Of a stretch of DNA of 64,000 nucleotides, positions 26,191 to 35,538 are shown in pieces. This DNA is from an uncultured Bacilli bacterium. GTDB taxonomy: Bacteria > Bacillota_I > Bacilli_A > ML615J-28 > CAG-313. The notes below the pieces were generated by a model. That model saw only the letters and a program-made list of their open reading frames with translations. It did not search any database and was not told the DNA's origin. Location of the stretch: the NCBI GenBank assembly GCA_934140285.1, contig CAKPBI010000005.1:62001-126000 (forward strand). Direction: 5' to 3'. Numbering within the stretch: the first letter of the stretch is position 1; every line of letters starts with the position of its first letter. Position numbers and translations under genes: made by a program.

Positions 26191-27282
26191 ATGAATGAAA
26201 ATCATGATAGCTTTTATACAGATGATAAAACATGTATGTTAGAAGTAAAAAACTTAAAAAAATATTTTCCTCTTAATACCAATTTCTTTGGTAAACCATC
26301 AGCTTACTTAAAAGCAGTTGATGATATTAGTTTTTCTATTGAAAAAGGAAAAACAATAGGTGTTGTAGGAGAATCAGGCTGTGGTAAAACAACTCTTGGT
26401 CGTACAATACTTAAGTTATACGAATCTGATGGTGGCGAAATTTATTTTAATGGATTAGATATAACAAAATATAAAAAATCACAAATGAGAAAGTTGAGAA
26501 CGGATATTCAATTAATATTCCAAGATCCATATTCAAGTCTTCCTCCAAGAATGACTGTAGGAAGCATCATTTCTGAAGCCGTAAGAGTTCATAGAATTGT
26601 TCCGAAAGAATCAATTCGTGAATATGTATATGACATTATGGCTAAATGTGGGTTACAACCTCAATATTATGATCGTTATCCACATGAGTTCTCAGGTGGT
26701 CAACGTCAAAGAATTTGTATAGCAAGAGCTCTTGCTGTACAACCAAAATTAGTAATTTGTGATGAACCAGTTAGTGCACTTGATGTATCAATTCAAGCCC
26801 AAATTATTAATCTTTTAAAAGAATTACAAAACACTATGGGATTAACTTATGTATTTATTTCCCATGATTTATCAGTTGTAAAATATATAACAGATAAAAT
26901 TTTAGTAATGTATTTAGGCAATACAATGGAGCTTGGTGAAACTAATGAGATATTCCAAAATCCATTACACCCTTATACACAAGCTTTATTCTCAGCTGTT
27001 CCAGTACCTGATCCAGATACAAAAATGAAACGTATAATTCTAGAAGGTGATATTCCATCACCTGCCAATCCACCTAAAGGATGTAAATTTCATACAAGAT
27101 GTAGTAGATGCATGAATGTTTGCAAATTTGTAGATCCAATCAATGTGGAAGCTAGTCCAAATCATTTTGTATCATGCCATTTATATAATAGCGATGTAAT
27201 GAGCAATCTTGCATTCTATGATCAACAATGGGATGAAATGCAAAAGGAAGAACAAGAAAAAAATGAAACAAAAGAAAATTAA
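26191..27282 (+). CDS. oppF: Oligopeptide ABC transporter ATP-binding protein, OppF type
   Basis: 363 residues from the ATG at 26191, one base after the oppD stop; in-frame ATGs at 26149 and 26167 lie inside oppD without a ribosome site. Walker A GESGCGKTT, signature SGGQRQR, Walker B VICDEPVSALD, and the C-terminal Cys cluster CKFHTRCSRCMNVC with VSCHLY are all present. The heterodimer OppD-OppF energises OppBC. The 3' end overlaps the next small gene by 20 bases, suggesting translational coupling. Confidence 0.94.
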   Translation: MNENHDSFYTDDKTCMLEVKNLKKYFPLNTNFFGKPSAYLKAVDDISFSIEKGKTIGVVGESGCGKTTLGRTILKLYESDGGEIYFNGLDITKYKKSQMRKLRTDIQLIFQDPYSSLPPRMTVGSIISEAVRVHRIVPKESIREYVYDIMAKCGLQPQYYDRYPHEFSGGQRQRICIARALAVQPKLVICDEPVSALDVSIQAQIINLLKELQNTMGLTYVFISHDLSVVKYITDKILVMYLGNTMELGETNEIFQNPLHPYTQALFSAVPVPDPDTKMKRIILEGDIPSPANPPKGCKFHTRCSRCMNVCKFVDPINVEASPNHFVSCHLYNSDVMSNLAFYDQQWDEMQKEEQEKNETKEN

Positions 27283-27496
27283 ACGTGAATATGTAGATGA
27301 TGGACACACAATTTACAATATGGATGTAGATGGAATGCCACATCGTCGTATACAATCAAAAGACGGTTTAAATGTCACAAAAGAAGAAAAAAGAGCAATG
27401 ATAAAAGCTGAACTTATTCATTATTTGCCGATTCTTGGCGGAGTAATTCTTTGCTTTTTGGTTGCCATGTTAATAATTCTTTGGTGGCTACATTAA
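27263..27496 (+). CDS. Small single-pass membrane protein in the opp operon
   Basis: 77 residues from the ATG at 27263 (MKQKKIKREYVDDG). It overlaps the end of oppF by 20 bases; the purine-rich AAGGAAG is about 12 bases upstream, a little far. The N-terminal 50 residues are charged (MPHRRIQSKDGLNVTKEEKRAM), and the C-terminus is one membrane helix (about 52-75) ending WWLH. Its place between oppF and the giant protease suggests a role with the importer or in placing the protease. I do not recognise a family. An in-frame ATG at 27209 would need a longer overlap. Confidence 0.65.
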   Translation: MKQKKIKREYVDDGHTIYNMDVDGMPHRRIQSKDGLNVTKEEKRAMIKAELIHYLPILGGVILCFLVAMLIILWWLH

Positions 27497-27517
27497 AGAT
27501 TTAAGGAAGGAGATATT

Positions 27518-30500
27518 ATGCAGAAGAAAATATTTGCTGCCTTAATGTTAGGTTTAACAATTTTTACTTGCACATCATGTAAAACAAAGAATAATGCAAC
27601 TGAAGTTGTACCTAATGATAATTCTCAACAACTTCAACTTTTGAGAACTGACATGAAGCTTACACAAGAACAGCTATTGTCACGCATTAAGGCAGATCAT
27701 ATTAAAGAAAATAAAGGGTATTTAGATAATGATGAGGTAATATCAATAATTACATTACCTGGAGATTCATTGATAGATACTTACTTAGAAAGTGAATATA
27801 TTTCATATAGTTCTGTTGCAGAATATGCATGTTCTAAAAAAGGACAAAAACAAGCAGCAGAATTAAAAAACGCACAAAAACAATTAGTTGAAAAATTAGA
27901 AGCTAGTGGTTTAGATGTTGATGTTGAATACAATTATGCAACCATTTTAAATGGAGTTGCAGTTAAATCAACATATGGCACATTTAAATTACTTGGTGAA
28001 ATGGATGGAAGATTTAATATTGAATCAACTATATTATCTGATACATATAATTTACCTCAAACAACTACAAGTGATAAGTATCAAGCAGTAACTAATTTAG
28101 TAAAAGTATATGAAACTGGTATTTTTGATTCAAGTAGTGTTCCTTATACTGGAAATGGTACATCTGTAGCAGTACTTGACTCAGGTTTTGATTGCAGTCA
28201 CACTGTTTTTGCAAAACAACCTGATGTTCCACTATTTTCAAAAGACTATATAAATAACTTAGTTGTATCTGATGAAGTAGTTTTAAATGCTAAAAAATTT
28301 ACTCCAAGTTTACGCATTTCAGATGTTTATTATAGTAGTAAAATTCCATATACATATGATTATGCAGATAAAGATACAGAAGTTAATCCATATGATTCAG
28401 AACATGGAACTCACGTAGCTGGTATAATAGGTGGTTATGACCAAGTAATTACGGGCATAGCTATTAATACACAATTAGTTCTAATGAAGGTATTCCCTGA
28501 TTTAGATGAAGGTGGTAAAACAGAAGATATTATTGCAGCATTAGAAGATGCAGTAGTTATTGGTGTAGATGCTATTAATATGTCACTTGGATCTTCTTGT
28601 GGATTCTCTAGAGAGGTAGACAAAGAAGCAGTAAATCAAATATATGACAAGATTAATAAAAGTGGTATTAGTTTAATTACTGCAGCAAGTAATAGTTATA
28701 GTTCTGGTTATGGTGGTGAACAAGGTAATACAAGTTTTGTTACAAACCCTGATTCTGGTACAGTTGGTTCTCCATCTACTTATCCAGCAGCACTATCCGT
28801 TGCTTCAATTAGTGGTGTTAAAAGTAAATACTTAGTAGCTAATGATTCTCAAATTTTATTCTTCAATGAATCAAATGCTATAACAGGTAAACCTAATGAT
28901 TTCTTTAAAGAATTAGGTGTTAACGAAGGCGAAACAAAAGAATTTGAATATGTAACAATACCTGGATCTGGATTAAGAGTTAATTATGCTGGCGTTGATG
29001 TTAAAGGTAAAATTGCACTTGTTAGACGTGGCGATAATACATTTGAAGAAAAAGCTCGTTATGCAAAACAAGCTGGTGCAGTTGGATGTATTATATACAA
29101 TAACATTGATGGTGACATATTAATGTCTATGGGAAAGAGCGACCATATTCCAACAATTTCAATCTCTAAAGATGATGGAACAATTCTTGCAAGCAAGAAA
29201 ACAGGAAAGATGGTAATTAGTTATAACAACCAAGCTGGTCCATTTATTTCTGACTTCTCAAGTTGGGGTCCTACTCCATCACTTGGATTAAAACCAGAAA
29301 TTACTGCTCATGGTGGTAGCATTAAATCAGCAATTCCTGGTGGTGGTTATGATGAACTTAGTGGTACATCAATGGCTACACCAAATTTATGTGGTATCGT
29401 TGTTTTAATTAGACAATACTTAAAAGAAAAATATCCAGAAAAAACAGTTAAAGAAATATCTGTTTTAACTAATGAATTATTAATGTCTACAGCGACAATT
29501 GCTTTAAATGAAGATGGTAATCCTTACTCTCCACGTAAGCAAGGGGCAGGACTAGCAAGTCTTGATAATGCTGTAACAACCAAAGCATACATTACAGTCG
29601 ATGATAGTGATAGAACTAAGTTAGAACTTGGCGATGATCCAAAACGTACTGGAATTTATGAAATGAAATTTAACGTAGAAAACTTATCAGATACAACTTT
29701 AGAATATGATTTATCAGTTATTGGAATGACTGAAAGTGTATCAACATCTGATTCTAAACACATAGCTGAAAAAGATCAATTGTTAAATGGAAGTACTAAA
29801 ATTGAGCTATTATCAGAAGGAACTCTTAATGGAACAACCTTGACATTAGCTGCAAATCAAAAAGTAAAATTAAAAGTTACATATACATTATCTTCAACTG
29901 ACAAGAGCTTAATTGAAAATCTATTCCCTTATGGAATGTATGTTGAAGGATTTGTAACTTTAAAAGCTCAAGAAAATGAAGTAGATTTAAATATTCCATT
30001 CCTTGCCTTCTATGGCGATTGGACAGAAGCACCAATGTTTGACAAAACATATTATGAAGTTGAATCAGAAGCTCATAATGGTGCAATTGATGATGAAGAT
30101 AAATTAAAAGCAGATTATTATGCTACAACACCATATGGTTCATATTTCTACAATTATATTATTCCACTTGGAACATATCTATATGATATGGATGAAAATC
30201 TTTATGAAGCAATCCCTGCTACTGAAGATCACATTGCAATATCAAATGTTTTTGGAACAATAGATGGTATATCAGCTATATATGCAGGTATGCTTCGTAA
30301 TGCTAAAACAATGAGATATACAATAGTTGATAAACTTACAGGTGATGTAGTTTATGAATATATTGATTACAACAAGAGTAAGGCTTATTCAGTAGGTGGT
30401 ACACCAATCCCTGCTTATGATAGTCTTAGAATAAAATCGAGTCAATTAGGTTTAATAAATAATCGCCAATATGAATTTAAAATGTCTGGTTTACTAGACT

Positions 30501-33500
30501 ATGGAGATGGTGGCGCATCAACAAATGTAAGAAATTCATTTAATTTTGATTTTTATATGGATGATGAAGCTCCGATAATTAAAGATGTTTCATATGAAAA
30601 GAAATATGATAAAACACTTAAAAAAGATCGTTATTATATTACAATGACTGTTTATGATAACCAATATGTTCAATCAATATCTCCAATTATTTTTACTTCA
30701 AATTCTAGCTATGCTTTATTAACAGATAATCCAATTCCAGTTTATTCAGAAAGGGGAAAAGAAGCAACAGTTAAATTTGAAATAACAGATTATTTAGATG
30801 ATATTTATAATGATGCTATTACAACTAATTGTTTAGCATTCTCTATTGATGATTACGCATTAAATTCAAATATTTATTTATGTCAATTACCTGGAACAAG
30901 TGGAAATTTTAAATTCACTAAAGATGGAACTCCTGATGGTATTGATTTAATAATTTTATCAATGTATGAAGATGAAGTAATCGATCTTACAAAATATCTT
31001 TCTACAACAGATAAAACAGTAGATGATGATAAATCATATTTAAATCATTTAGTATGGACTTCATCTAATGAAGAAGTTGCAGAAGTACAAGAAGGCCTTG
31101 TAAAATGTTTGAAAAAAGGCCGTGCAACAATTACAGCTAAAGAAACATTAAATGGCAAACAAGCTGTTTTAATAATTAATGTTAAAGAAAAAACACAAAG
31201 AAAAAACGCAAATCATAAAGTAACAGACATTGATGATGCCAAACTATCTTTACTTCGTTTCTCTTATTTTGATACATTATTTGCTTATTCAAGAGCTGCT
31301 CAAACAAGCAAAATAGGATCTACTGGTGATAGAGTATTTGTTAACTCATTAAGTGATCTTTCTTTCTATCCTGGAGAACAAATCCAATTACACTATGATA
31401 TGAATCCATGGTATGTTGAAGATAAGTATGAACTAACATATACATCATCTGATCCAAACATTGCTGAAGTTGATCAAAATGGTGTAGTAAAAGGACTTAA
31501 AGAAGGAACTACAATTATTACATTATCTGCTAGTGGTTCAAATATTAACGCTAGTATAACAGTTACAATTAACAATCCGTTTATTATAGAAAATAGAACA
31601 TTAGTTGCCTATAAAGGATTAGGTGGCGAAGTAGTTATCCCAGATGATGAAGGTATTTTATATATTGGTGCTTATGCATTCTGTTTATATGAGACAGATC
31701 GTACAATAGAAGTTACTGAAGAAGATTATGACAAGAATAAAATTCCTGCAAGTAATACTTCAATAACATCAATAGTAGTCCCTTATGGGGTTGAAGAAAT
31801 TCAAAAATATGCATTCTACAATTGTTCAGGCTTACGTACAGTAGTATTACCGGAAACCGTTAAGACAATTAGAGAATATGCATTTTGTAAAAATGTAAAA
31901 CTAGAATCGATTAACTTAGATAAAATAAGTGTTATCGGTAAAGAAGCATTTAAAGAATGCAAAAAGCTAAATAATGTAGATCTTAGTAAGATTTATGCTG
32001 TTGGTGATGATGCATTTAGTGGATGTAGTTCACTAGAAAAAGTAGATTTAACTACTTTAAGAAATACTGGTAAACAAGCATTTAAAGATTGTACTGCTTT
32101 AAAGGAAGTTGTATTATCAGAAAATACAAAGTTATCTTATGCAATGTTTGTAAATACAGGACTTGTAAATGTAGATATTTATGAAAAAGTTGAAATTCCT
32201 GAATTTTGCTTTGCATTATGTAATAACTTAGAAACAATAACAATTAACAATGATCTTGTAAATATTGGTAAAGGTGCATTCAGCGATTGTCCAAAATTAA
32301 CAACTGTAGTATTTAATGCAAAAGTAGATGCACTAGGAGAACAATTATTTTATAACTCAACAGGACTTGTAAGAATAGTTCTTCCAAATAATAAAGTTAC
32401 TATGGGAAATTATTGTTTCTACAAATGTACAAACTTAACAGAAATAGTATTCCAAGAGAATACAGTTGTCGAAAAAATTGAAGGTTCAGTTTTCCAAGAT
32501 ACAAATGTAACAACCTTTGTTGTTGAATCGGGAAATCAAAACTATCAAGCATTTGGTGAATTATTACTAGATGCTCAAGGCACAACAATAATATTTGCTG
32601 CCCCTTATAAAGATTATGGTGAATATATATTAGACAGTAAATATGTTGCTATCAGTGATGGTGCATTTACTGGCACAAATATTAAAACACTAACATTAAC
32701 AAATCCAAATCTAACAATTGGCAATTTTGCATTTGCTAATTGCGATAATTTAAAAAAGGTAATTTTTCCACTTGATGGAATAAAATCAATTGGAAAACAT
32801 GCATTTAATTATGCAACAAACTTAGCAACACTTGAAAACTTAGAAAGTGTAAAAGATGTAAATGATTATGCATTTGCTAATACAGGGTTACAATCAGTTA
32901 CAATTGGAGCAAATGCTGTATATGGTGAAGGTACATTCTTTAGTTCAAAACTAACTGAAGTAACAATTGGTGAAAACACTAAATTTGGACTAGGTGCTTT
33001 CCAAAAATGTAGTTATCTAGTTACTGTCAATATGCCAGAAAACGGTGGTGTTCATTTTGGTGCTGCTTGTTTCTCAAATGACATTTTATTGGAAAAAATA
33101 GATCTATCAAAAATAGATGAAGAAATAGAAAGAGAAACTTTCTATAATTGCATCAGTTTAAAAGCTGCTGAACTTACAACTGTTAAAAGGGTTGGAGATT
33201 ATGCTTTTGCTGCATGTAGTGCTTTAATATATTTAAATATGCCTATAATAGAAGAAGTTGGTGAAGGTGCATTTGGAAAATATGAAAAATCATCAACATC
33301 TCCACAAATTAGTGAGGTTGTATTACCTACATCATTAAAAGTATTAGGCGATGCTGCATTCTTTGGATGTGGCAGGTTAAAAGAAATTACAATTCCATCA
33401 TCACTTACAAAAGTTAGTGATTATGCTTTTGCAAATTGTAACAATTTAGGAAGAGTAAATCTTCCAAATGAAGTAATTGAAATAGGTAAATATGCATTTA

Positions 33501-34951
33501 TAAATTGTGAATCGTTAGAGGTTATCAATTTAAATAATGTAAGATTAATTGGTGAAGGTGCATTCTCTACTTGTAAAGTTTTAACAACTATTGAACTAAA
33601 TAGTGTTGAAGAAGTTGGTGAAGGTGCATTCGCAAATTCATATTACTTAAAATCTGTTGGTTCAGAAATGCCATCATTAAAAATTATTCATAATTATGCA
33701 TTCTTGGCAACTTCTCTTCAATCATTTGTAGCTCCAAATTTAGAAGAAATTGGCGAAGGTGCATTTCAACAAAACAAAACTCTTACAGAATTTGGTTTCT
33801 CTAAGAACCTAAAAAAGATTGGTGCAATTGCCTTTTATGAATGTACAAATCTTGCAAATTATTATTATCAAGATGGAAATAAAAAAATTAATAACATCGT
33901 CTTAAATGATTATGCTCGTTTAGTTAATGGTATCCTTTATACAACATTAACTAATAAAGATTTAGAACTTACATCTATTCCTGCAGCTCTTAATATTGAT
34001 ACATTAGAAATAATTGAAGGAACAGTAAGAGTAGATGTTTATGCTGGTAATGCAAATAAAAATATTGAAATGATTGTTTTCCCTGATTCAATGAAATCAA
34101 TTGGAAATTATGCATTCTATGATTGTACTAACTTAAAGATTGTTGAATTTAAATCATATACTGCTCCAATTCTTGAAAACTCATATAATAGTAAGTTAAA
34201 ATTATCAGAAAATGATCCAGGATATGAATTATTACATAAGTACTTTGATTTATTCTCATATGAATTATGTTATGTAAACTTCATAAACCTTGTAGGAAAG
34301 AATGCTCCAATTGGTTTAGTTCTTCCTTCAAATGAAGATATAGAAGGATATGATTCAGTAATTTATGAAGCATATTTTGGAAAAGTTTCTAGCGCTGAAA
34401 GAAGTGACTATGAAGCTAAAAATAAAAATATAATTATTTTTGTTGAAAACGCAAAAAAAGTTGAAAAAATTAAGAAGGTAACTTTAACTGATGAAAATTT
34501 AATTAATAAAGCAATAACAGCTTATAACGCTATTAAACAAGATTATACAAAATATGGTTATACTCAAGAAGAGTGGGATCATCTTGTTAAAGTTGTTAAA
34601 GAAGCTAAAGAAGAATTACGTAAATTACAATTTGAAAATGCAAGTCAAATTGTTAAAAATCTTCAACAAGAAATTAATAATCTTGATACAACATTTACAA
34701 TTACAAGATTAGCTGAATTACAAGCGTTAAAGAAAAGACTTGATAGTATTACATTAGTAGAATTATCGTTACTTGATTTAACAAACTATGATGCTTTAAT
34801 GGATTCTTACAATTCATATATTGCAAGTATAGAAGAAGAAGTATTACCAACAACAAATGTGGTAAATAATACACTTCTTGTAGTAGCAACATTAGCTACA
34901 GCAAGTAGTGCATTATGTGTCGTTTACTTTTTCAAAAAACGTTGGTTTTAA
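27518..34951 (+). CDS. Giant lipid-anchored subtilisin-like protease with BspA repeats and C-terminal membrane anchor
   Basis: 2477 residues after AAGGAGG. Lipobox CTSC (Cys21) anchors the N-terminus. Residues about 50-190 look like an inhibitor I9-type propeptide. The S8 domain has Asp221 (VAVLDSGFDCSH), His296 (EHGTHVAGIIGG) and Ser618 (GTSMATPNLCG), with a PA-type insertion (about 485-570, including GAVGCIIYNNIDGD). Then come Ig/Fn-like regions and two BIG2-like domains (about 1140-1225 and 1280-1350). A long BspA-type LRR_5 region spans about 1375-2220. A helical stalk (about 2290-2440) and one membrane helix (about 2445-2470) with KKRWF close the protein. It resembles lactocepin/C5a-peptidase proteins. 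Dual anchoring of both ends is unusual. It probably cuts proteins at the surface, supplying peptides to Opp. Confidence 0.93.
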   Translation: MQKKIFAALMLGLTIFTCTSCKTKNNATEVVPNDNSQQLQLLRTDMKLTQEQLLSRIKADHIKENKGYLDNDEVISIITLPGDSLIDTYLESEYISYSSVAEYACSKKGQKQAAELKNAQKQLVEKLEASGLDVDVEYNYATILNGVAVKSTYGTFKLLGEMDGRFNIESTILSDTYNLPQTTTSDKYQAVTNLVKVYETGIFDSSSVPYTGNGTSVAVLDSGFDCSHTVFAKQPDVPLFSKDYINNLVVSDEVVLNAKKFTPSLRISDVYYSSKIPYTYDYADKDTEVNPYDSEHGTHVAGIIGGYDQVITGIAINTQLVLMKVFPDLDEGGKTEDIIAALEDAVVIGVDAINMSLGSSCGFSREVDKEAVNQIYDKINKSGISLITAASNSYSSGYGGEQGNTSFVTNPDSGTVGSPSTYPAALSVASISGVKSKYLVANDSQILFFNESNAITGKPNDFFKELGVNEGETKEFEYVTIPGSGLRVNYAGVDVKGKIALVRRGDNTFEEKARYAKQAGAVGCIIYNNIDGDILMSMGKSDHIPTISISKDDGTILASKKTGKMVISYNNQAGPFISDFSSWGPTPSLGLKPEITAHGGSIKSAIPGGGYDELSGTSMATPNLCGIVVLIRQYLKEKYPEKTVKEISVLTNELLMSTATIALNEDGNPYSPRKQGAGLASLDNAVTTKAYITVDDSDRTKLELGDDPKRTGIYEMKFNVENLSDTTLEYDLSVIGMTESVSTSDSKHIAEKDQLLNGSTKIELLSEGTLNGTTLTLAANQKVKLKVTYTLSSTDKSLIENLFPYGMYVEGFVTLKAQENEVDLNIPFLAFYGDWTEAPMFDKTYYEVESEAHNGAIDDEDKLKADYYATTPYGSYFYNYIIPLGTYLYDMDENLYEAIPATEDHIAISNVFGTIDGISAIYAGMLRNAKTMRYTIVDKLTGDVVYEYIDYNKSKAYSVGGTPIPAYDSLRIKSSQLGLINNRQYEFKMSGLLDYGDGGASTNVRNSFNFDFYMDDEAPIIKDVSYEKKYDKTLKKDRYYITMTVYDNQYVQSISPIIFTSNSSYALLTDNPIPVYSERGKEATVKFEITDYLDDIYNDAITTNCLAFSIDDYALNSNIYLCQLPGTSGNFKFTKDGTPDGIDLIILSMYEDEVIDLTKYLSTTDKTVDDDKSYLNHLVWTSSNEEVAEVQEGLVKCLKKGRATITAKETLNGKQAVLIINVKEKTQRKNANHKVTDIDDAKLSLLRFSYFDTLFAYSRAAQTSKIGSTGDRVFVNSLSDLSFYPGEQIQLHYDMNPWYVEDKYELTYTSSDPNIAEVDQNGVVKGLKEGTTIITLSASGSNINASITVTINNPFIIENRTLVAYKGLGGEVVIPDDEGILYIGAYAFCLYETDRTIEVTEEDYDKNKIPASNTSITSIVVPYGVEEIQKYAFYNCSGLRTVVLPETVKTIREYAFCKNVKLESINLDKISVIGKEAFKECKKLNNVDLSKIYAVGDDAFSGCSSLEKVDLTTLRNTGKQAFKDCTALKEVVLSENTKLSYAMFVNTGLVNVDIYEKVEIPEFCFALCNNLETITINNDLVNIGKGAFSDCPKLTTVVFNAKVDALGEQLFYNSTGLVRIVLPNNKVTMGNYCFYKCTNLTEIVFQENTVVEKIEGSVFQDTNVTTFVVESGNQNYQAFGELLLDAQGTTIIFAAPYKDYGEYILDSKYVAISDGAFTGTNIKTLTLTNPNLTIGNFAFANCDNLKKVIFPLDGIKSIGKHAFNYATNLATLENLESVKDVNDYAFANTGLQSVTIGANAVYGEGTFFSSKLTEVTIGENTKFGLGAFQKCSYLVTVNMPENGGVHFGAACFSNDILLEKIDLSKIDEEIERETFYNCISLKAAELTTVKRVGDYAFAACSALIYLNMPIIEEVGEGAFGKYEKSSTSPQISEVVLPTSLKVLGDAAFFGCGRLKEITIPSSLTKVSDYAFANCNNLGRVNLPNEVIEIGKYAFINCESLEVINLNNVRLIGEGAFSTCKVLTTIELNSVEEVGEGAFANSYYLKSVGSEMPSLKIIHNYAFLATSLQSFVAPNLEEIGEGAFQQNKTLTEFGFSKNLKKIGAIAFYECTNLANYYYQDGNKKINNIVLNDYARLVNGILYTTLTNKDLELTSIPAALNIDTLEIIEGTVRVDVYAGNANKNIEMIVFPDSMKSIGNYAFYDCTNLKIVEFKSYTAPILENSYNSKLKLSENDPGYELLHKYFDLFSYELCYVNFINLVGKNAPIGLVLPSNEDIEGYDSVIYEAYFGKVSSAERSDYEAKNKNIIIFVENAKKVEKIKKVTLTDENLINKAITAYNAIKQDYTKYGYTQEEWDHLVKVVKEAKEELRKLQFENASQIVKNLQQEINNLDTTFTITRLAELQALKKRLDSITLVELSLLDLTNYDALMDSYNSYIASIEEEVLPTTNVVNNTLLVVATLATASSALCVVYFFKKRWF

Positions 34952-34966
34952 TAGGAGGTAAACGTG

Positions 34967-35527
34967 ATGAAGAAAAATAAAATATTTATACTAATGATTT
35001 TATTTGTTGCAACATTAATTCCTATGTTTACAGCATGTACAAAAAATTCAAAAGACGAATTAAAGAATTATGAAAAAGCAATAAAAGAATCAATTAAAAA
35101 TGCAACAAGCATGGAAACAACGCTAACTACTACTGATCAAGATGTTGTTGTTTATAAGTATGTAAAATCAATAACATTCTTAGAAAATAATTCAGCGTAT
35201 GTTAGTACAGATGTTTCAAGCCTTGATAAAAGTTTTGAGTTATCTACTAAAACTACATCAGAAACTATTGATAATGTAAATAAAAATGAAATTCAAAAAA
35301 TTTCACTCTCTAAAAAATATTTTAATAACTACACGTTAAAAAACCAAAATTTTGTTGGAGAAGTTAATAAAGAAAATATGAAAAATATCTTTAATTATGA
35401 TATTAAAATTAAAGATGTAGCTAAACTAATAATTACTTTTGAAGAAGAAAAAGTAATAAAAATAGAATGTACGTATGAAACAGAATCTGGAAAACAAGCT
35501 GTTCTTACTACAAACTATGAATATTAG
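34967..35527 (+). CDS. Small lipoprotein of unknown function
   Basis: 186 residues from the ATG at 34967 (AGGAGG 8 bases upstream; a GTG at 34964 is closer than usual). Lipobox MFTAC predicts lipid anchoring. The mature part is Lys/Glu/Thr-rich with alternating beta strands (SMETTLTTTDQDVVVYKYVKS, VAKLIITFEEEKVIKIECTY), somewhat like the DUF4923/LppX-type fold, but I cannot assign a family. It stands between the giant protease and two larger lipoproteins, with short intergenic gaps. Confidence 0.7.
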   Translation: MKKNKIFILMILFVATLIPMFTACTKNSKDELKNYEKAIKESIKNATSMETTLTTTDQDVVVYKYVKSITFLENNSAYVSTDVSSLDKSFELSTKTTSETIDNVNKNEIQKISLSKKYFNNYTLKNQNFVGEVNKENMKNIFNYDIKIKDVAKLIITFEEEKVIKIECTYETESGKQAVLTTNYEY

Positions 35528-35538
35528 GAGGAATGAAT

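Noticed and set aside
31650..34150. Regular repeats that might be taken for a CRISPR array
   Set aside because: The period is protein-level LRR_5 repeats inside one long reading frame; DNA units are not identical and there are no spacers.
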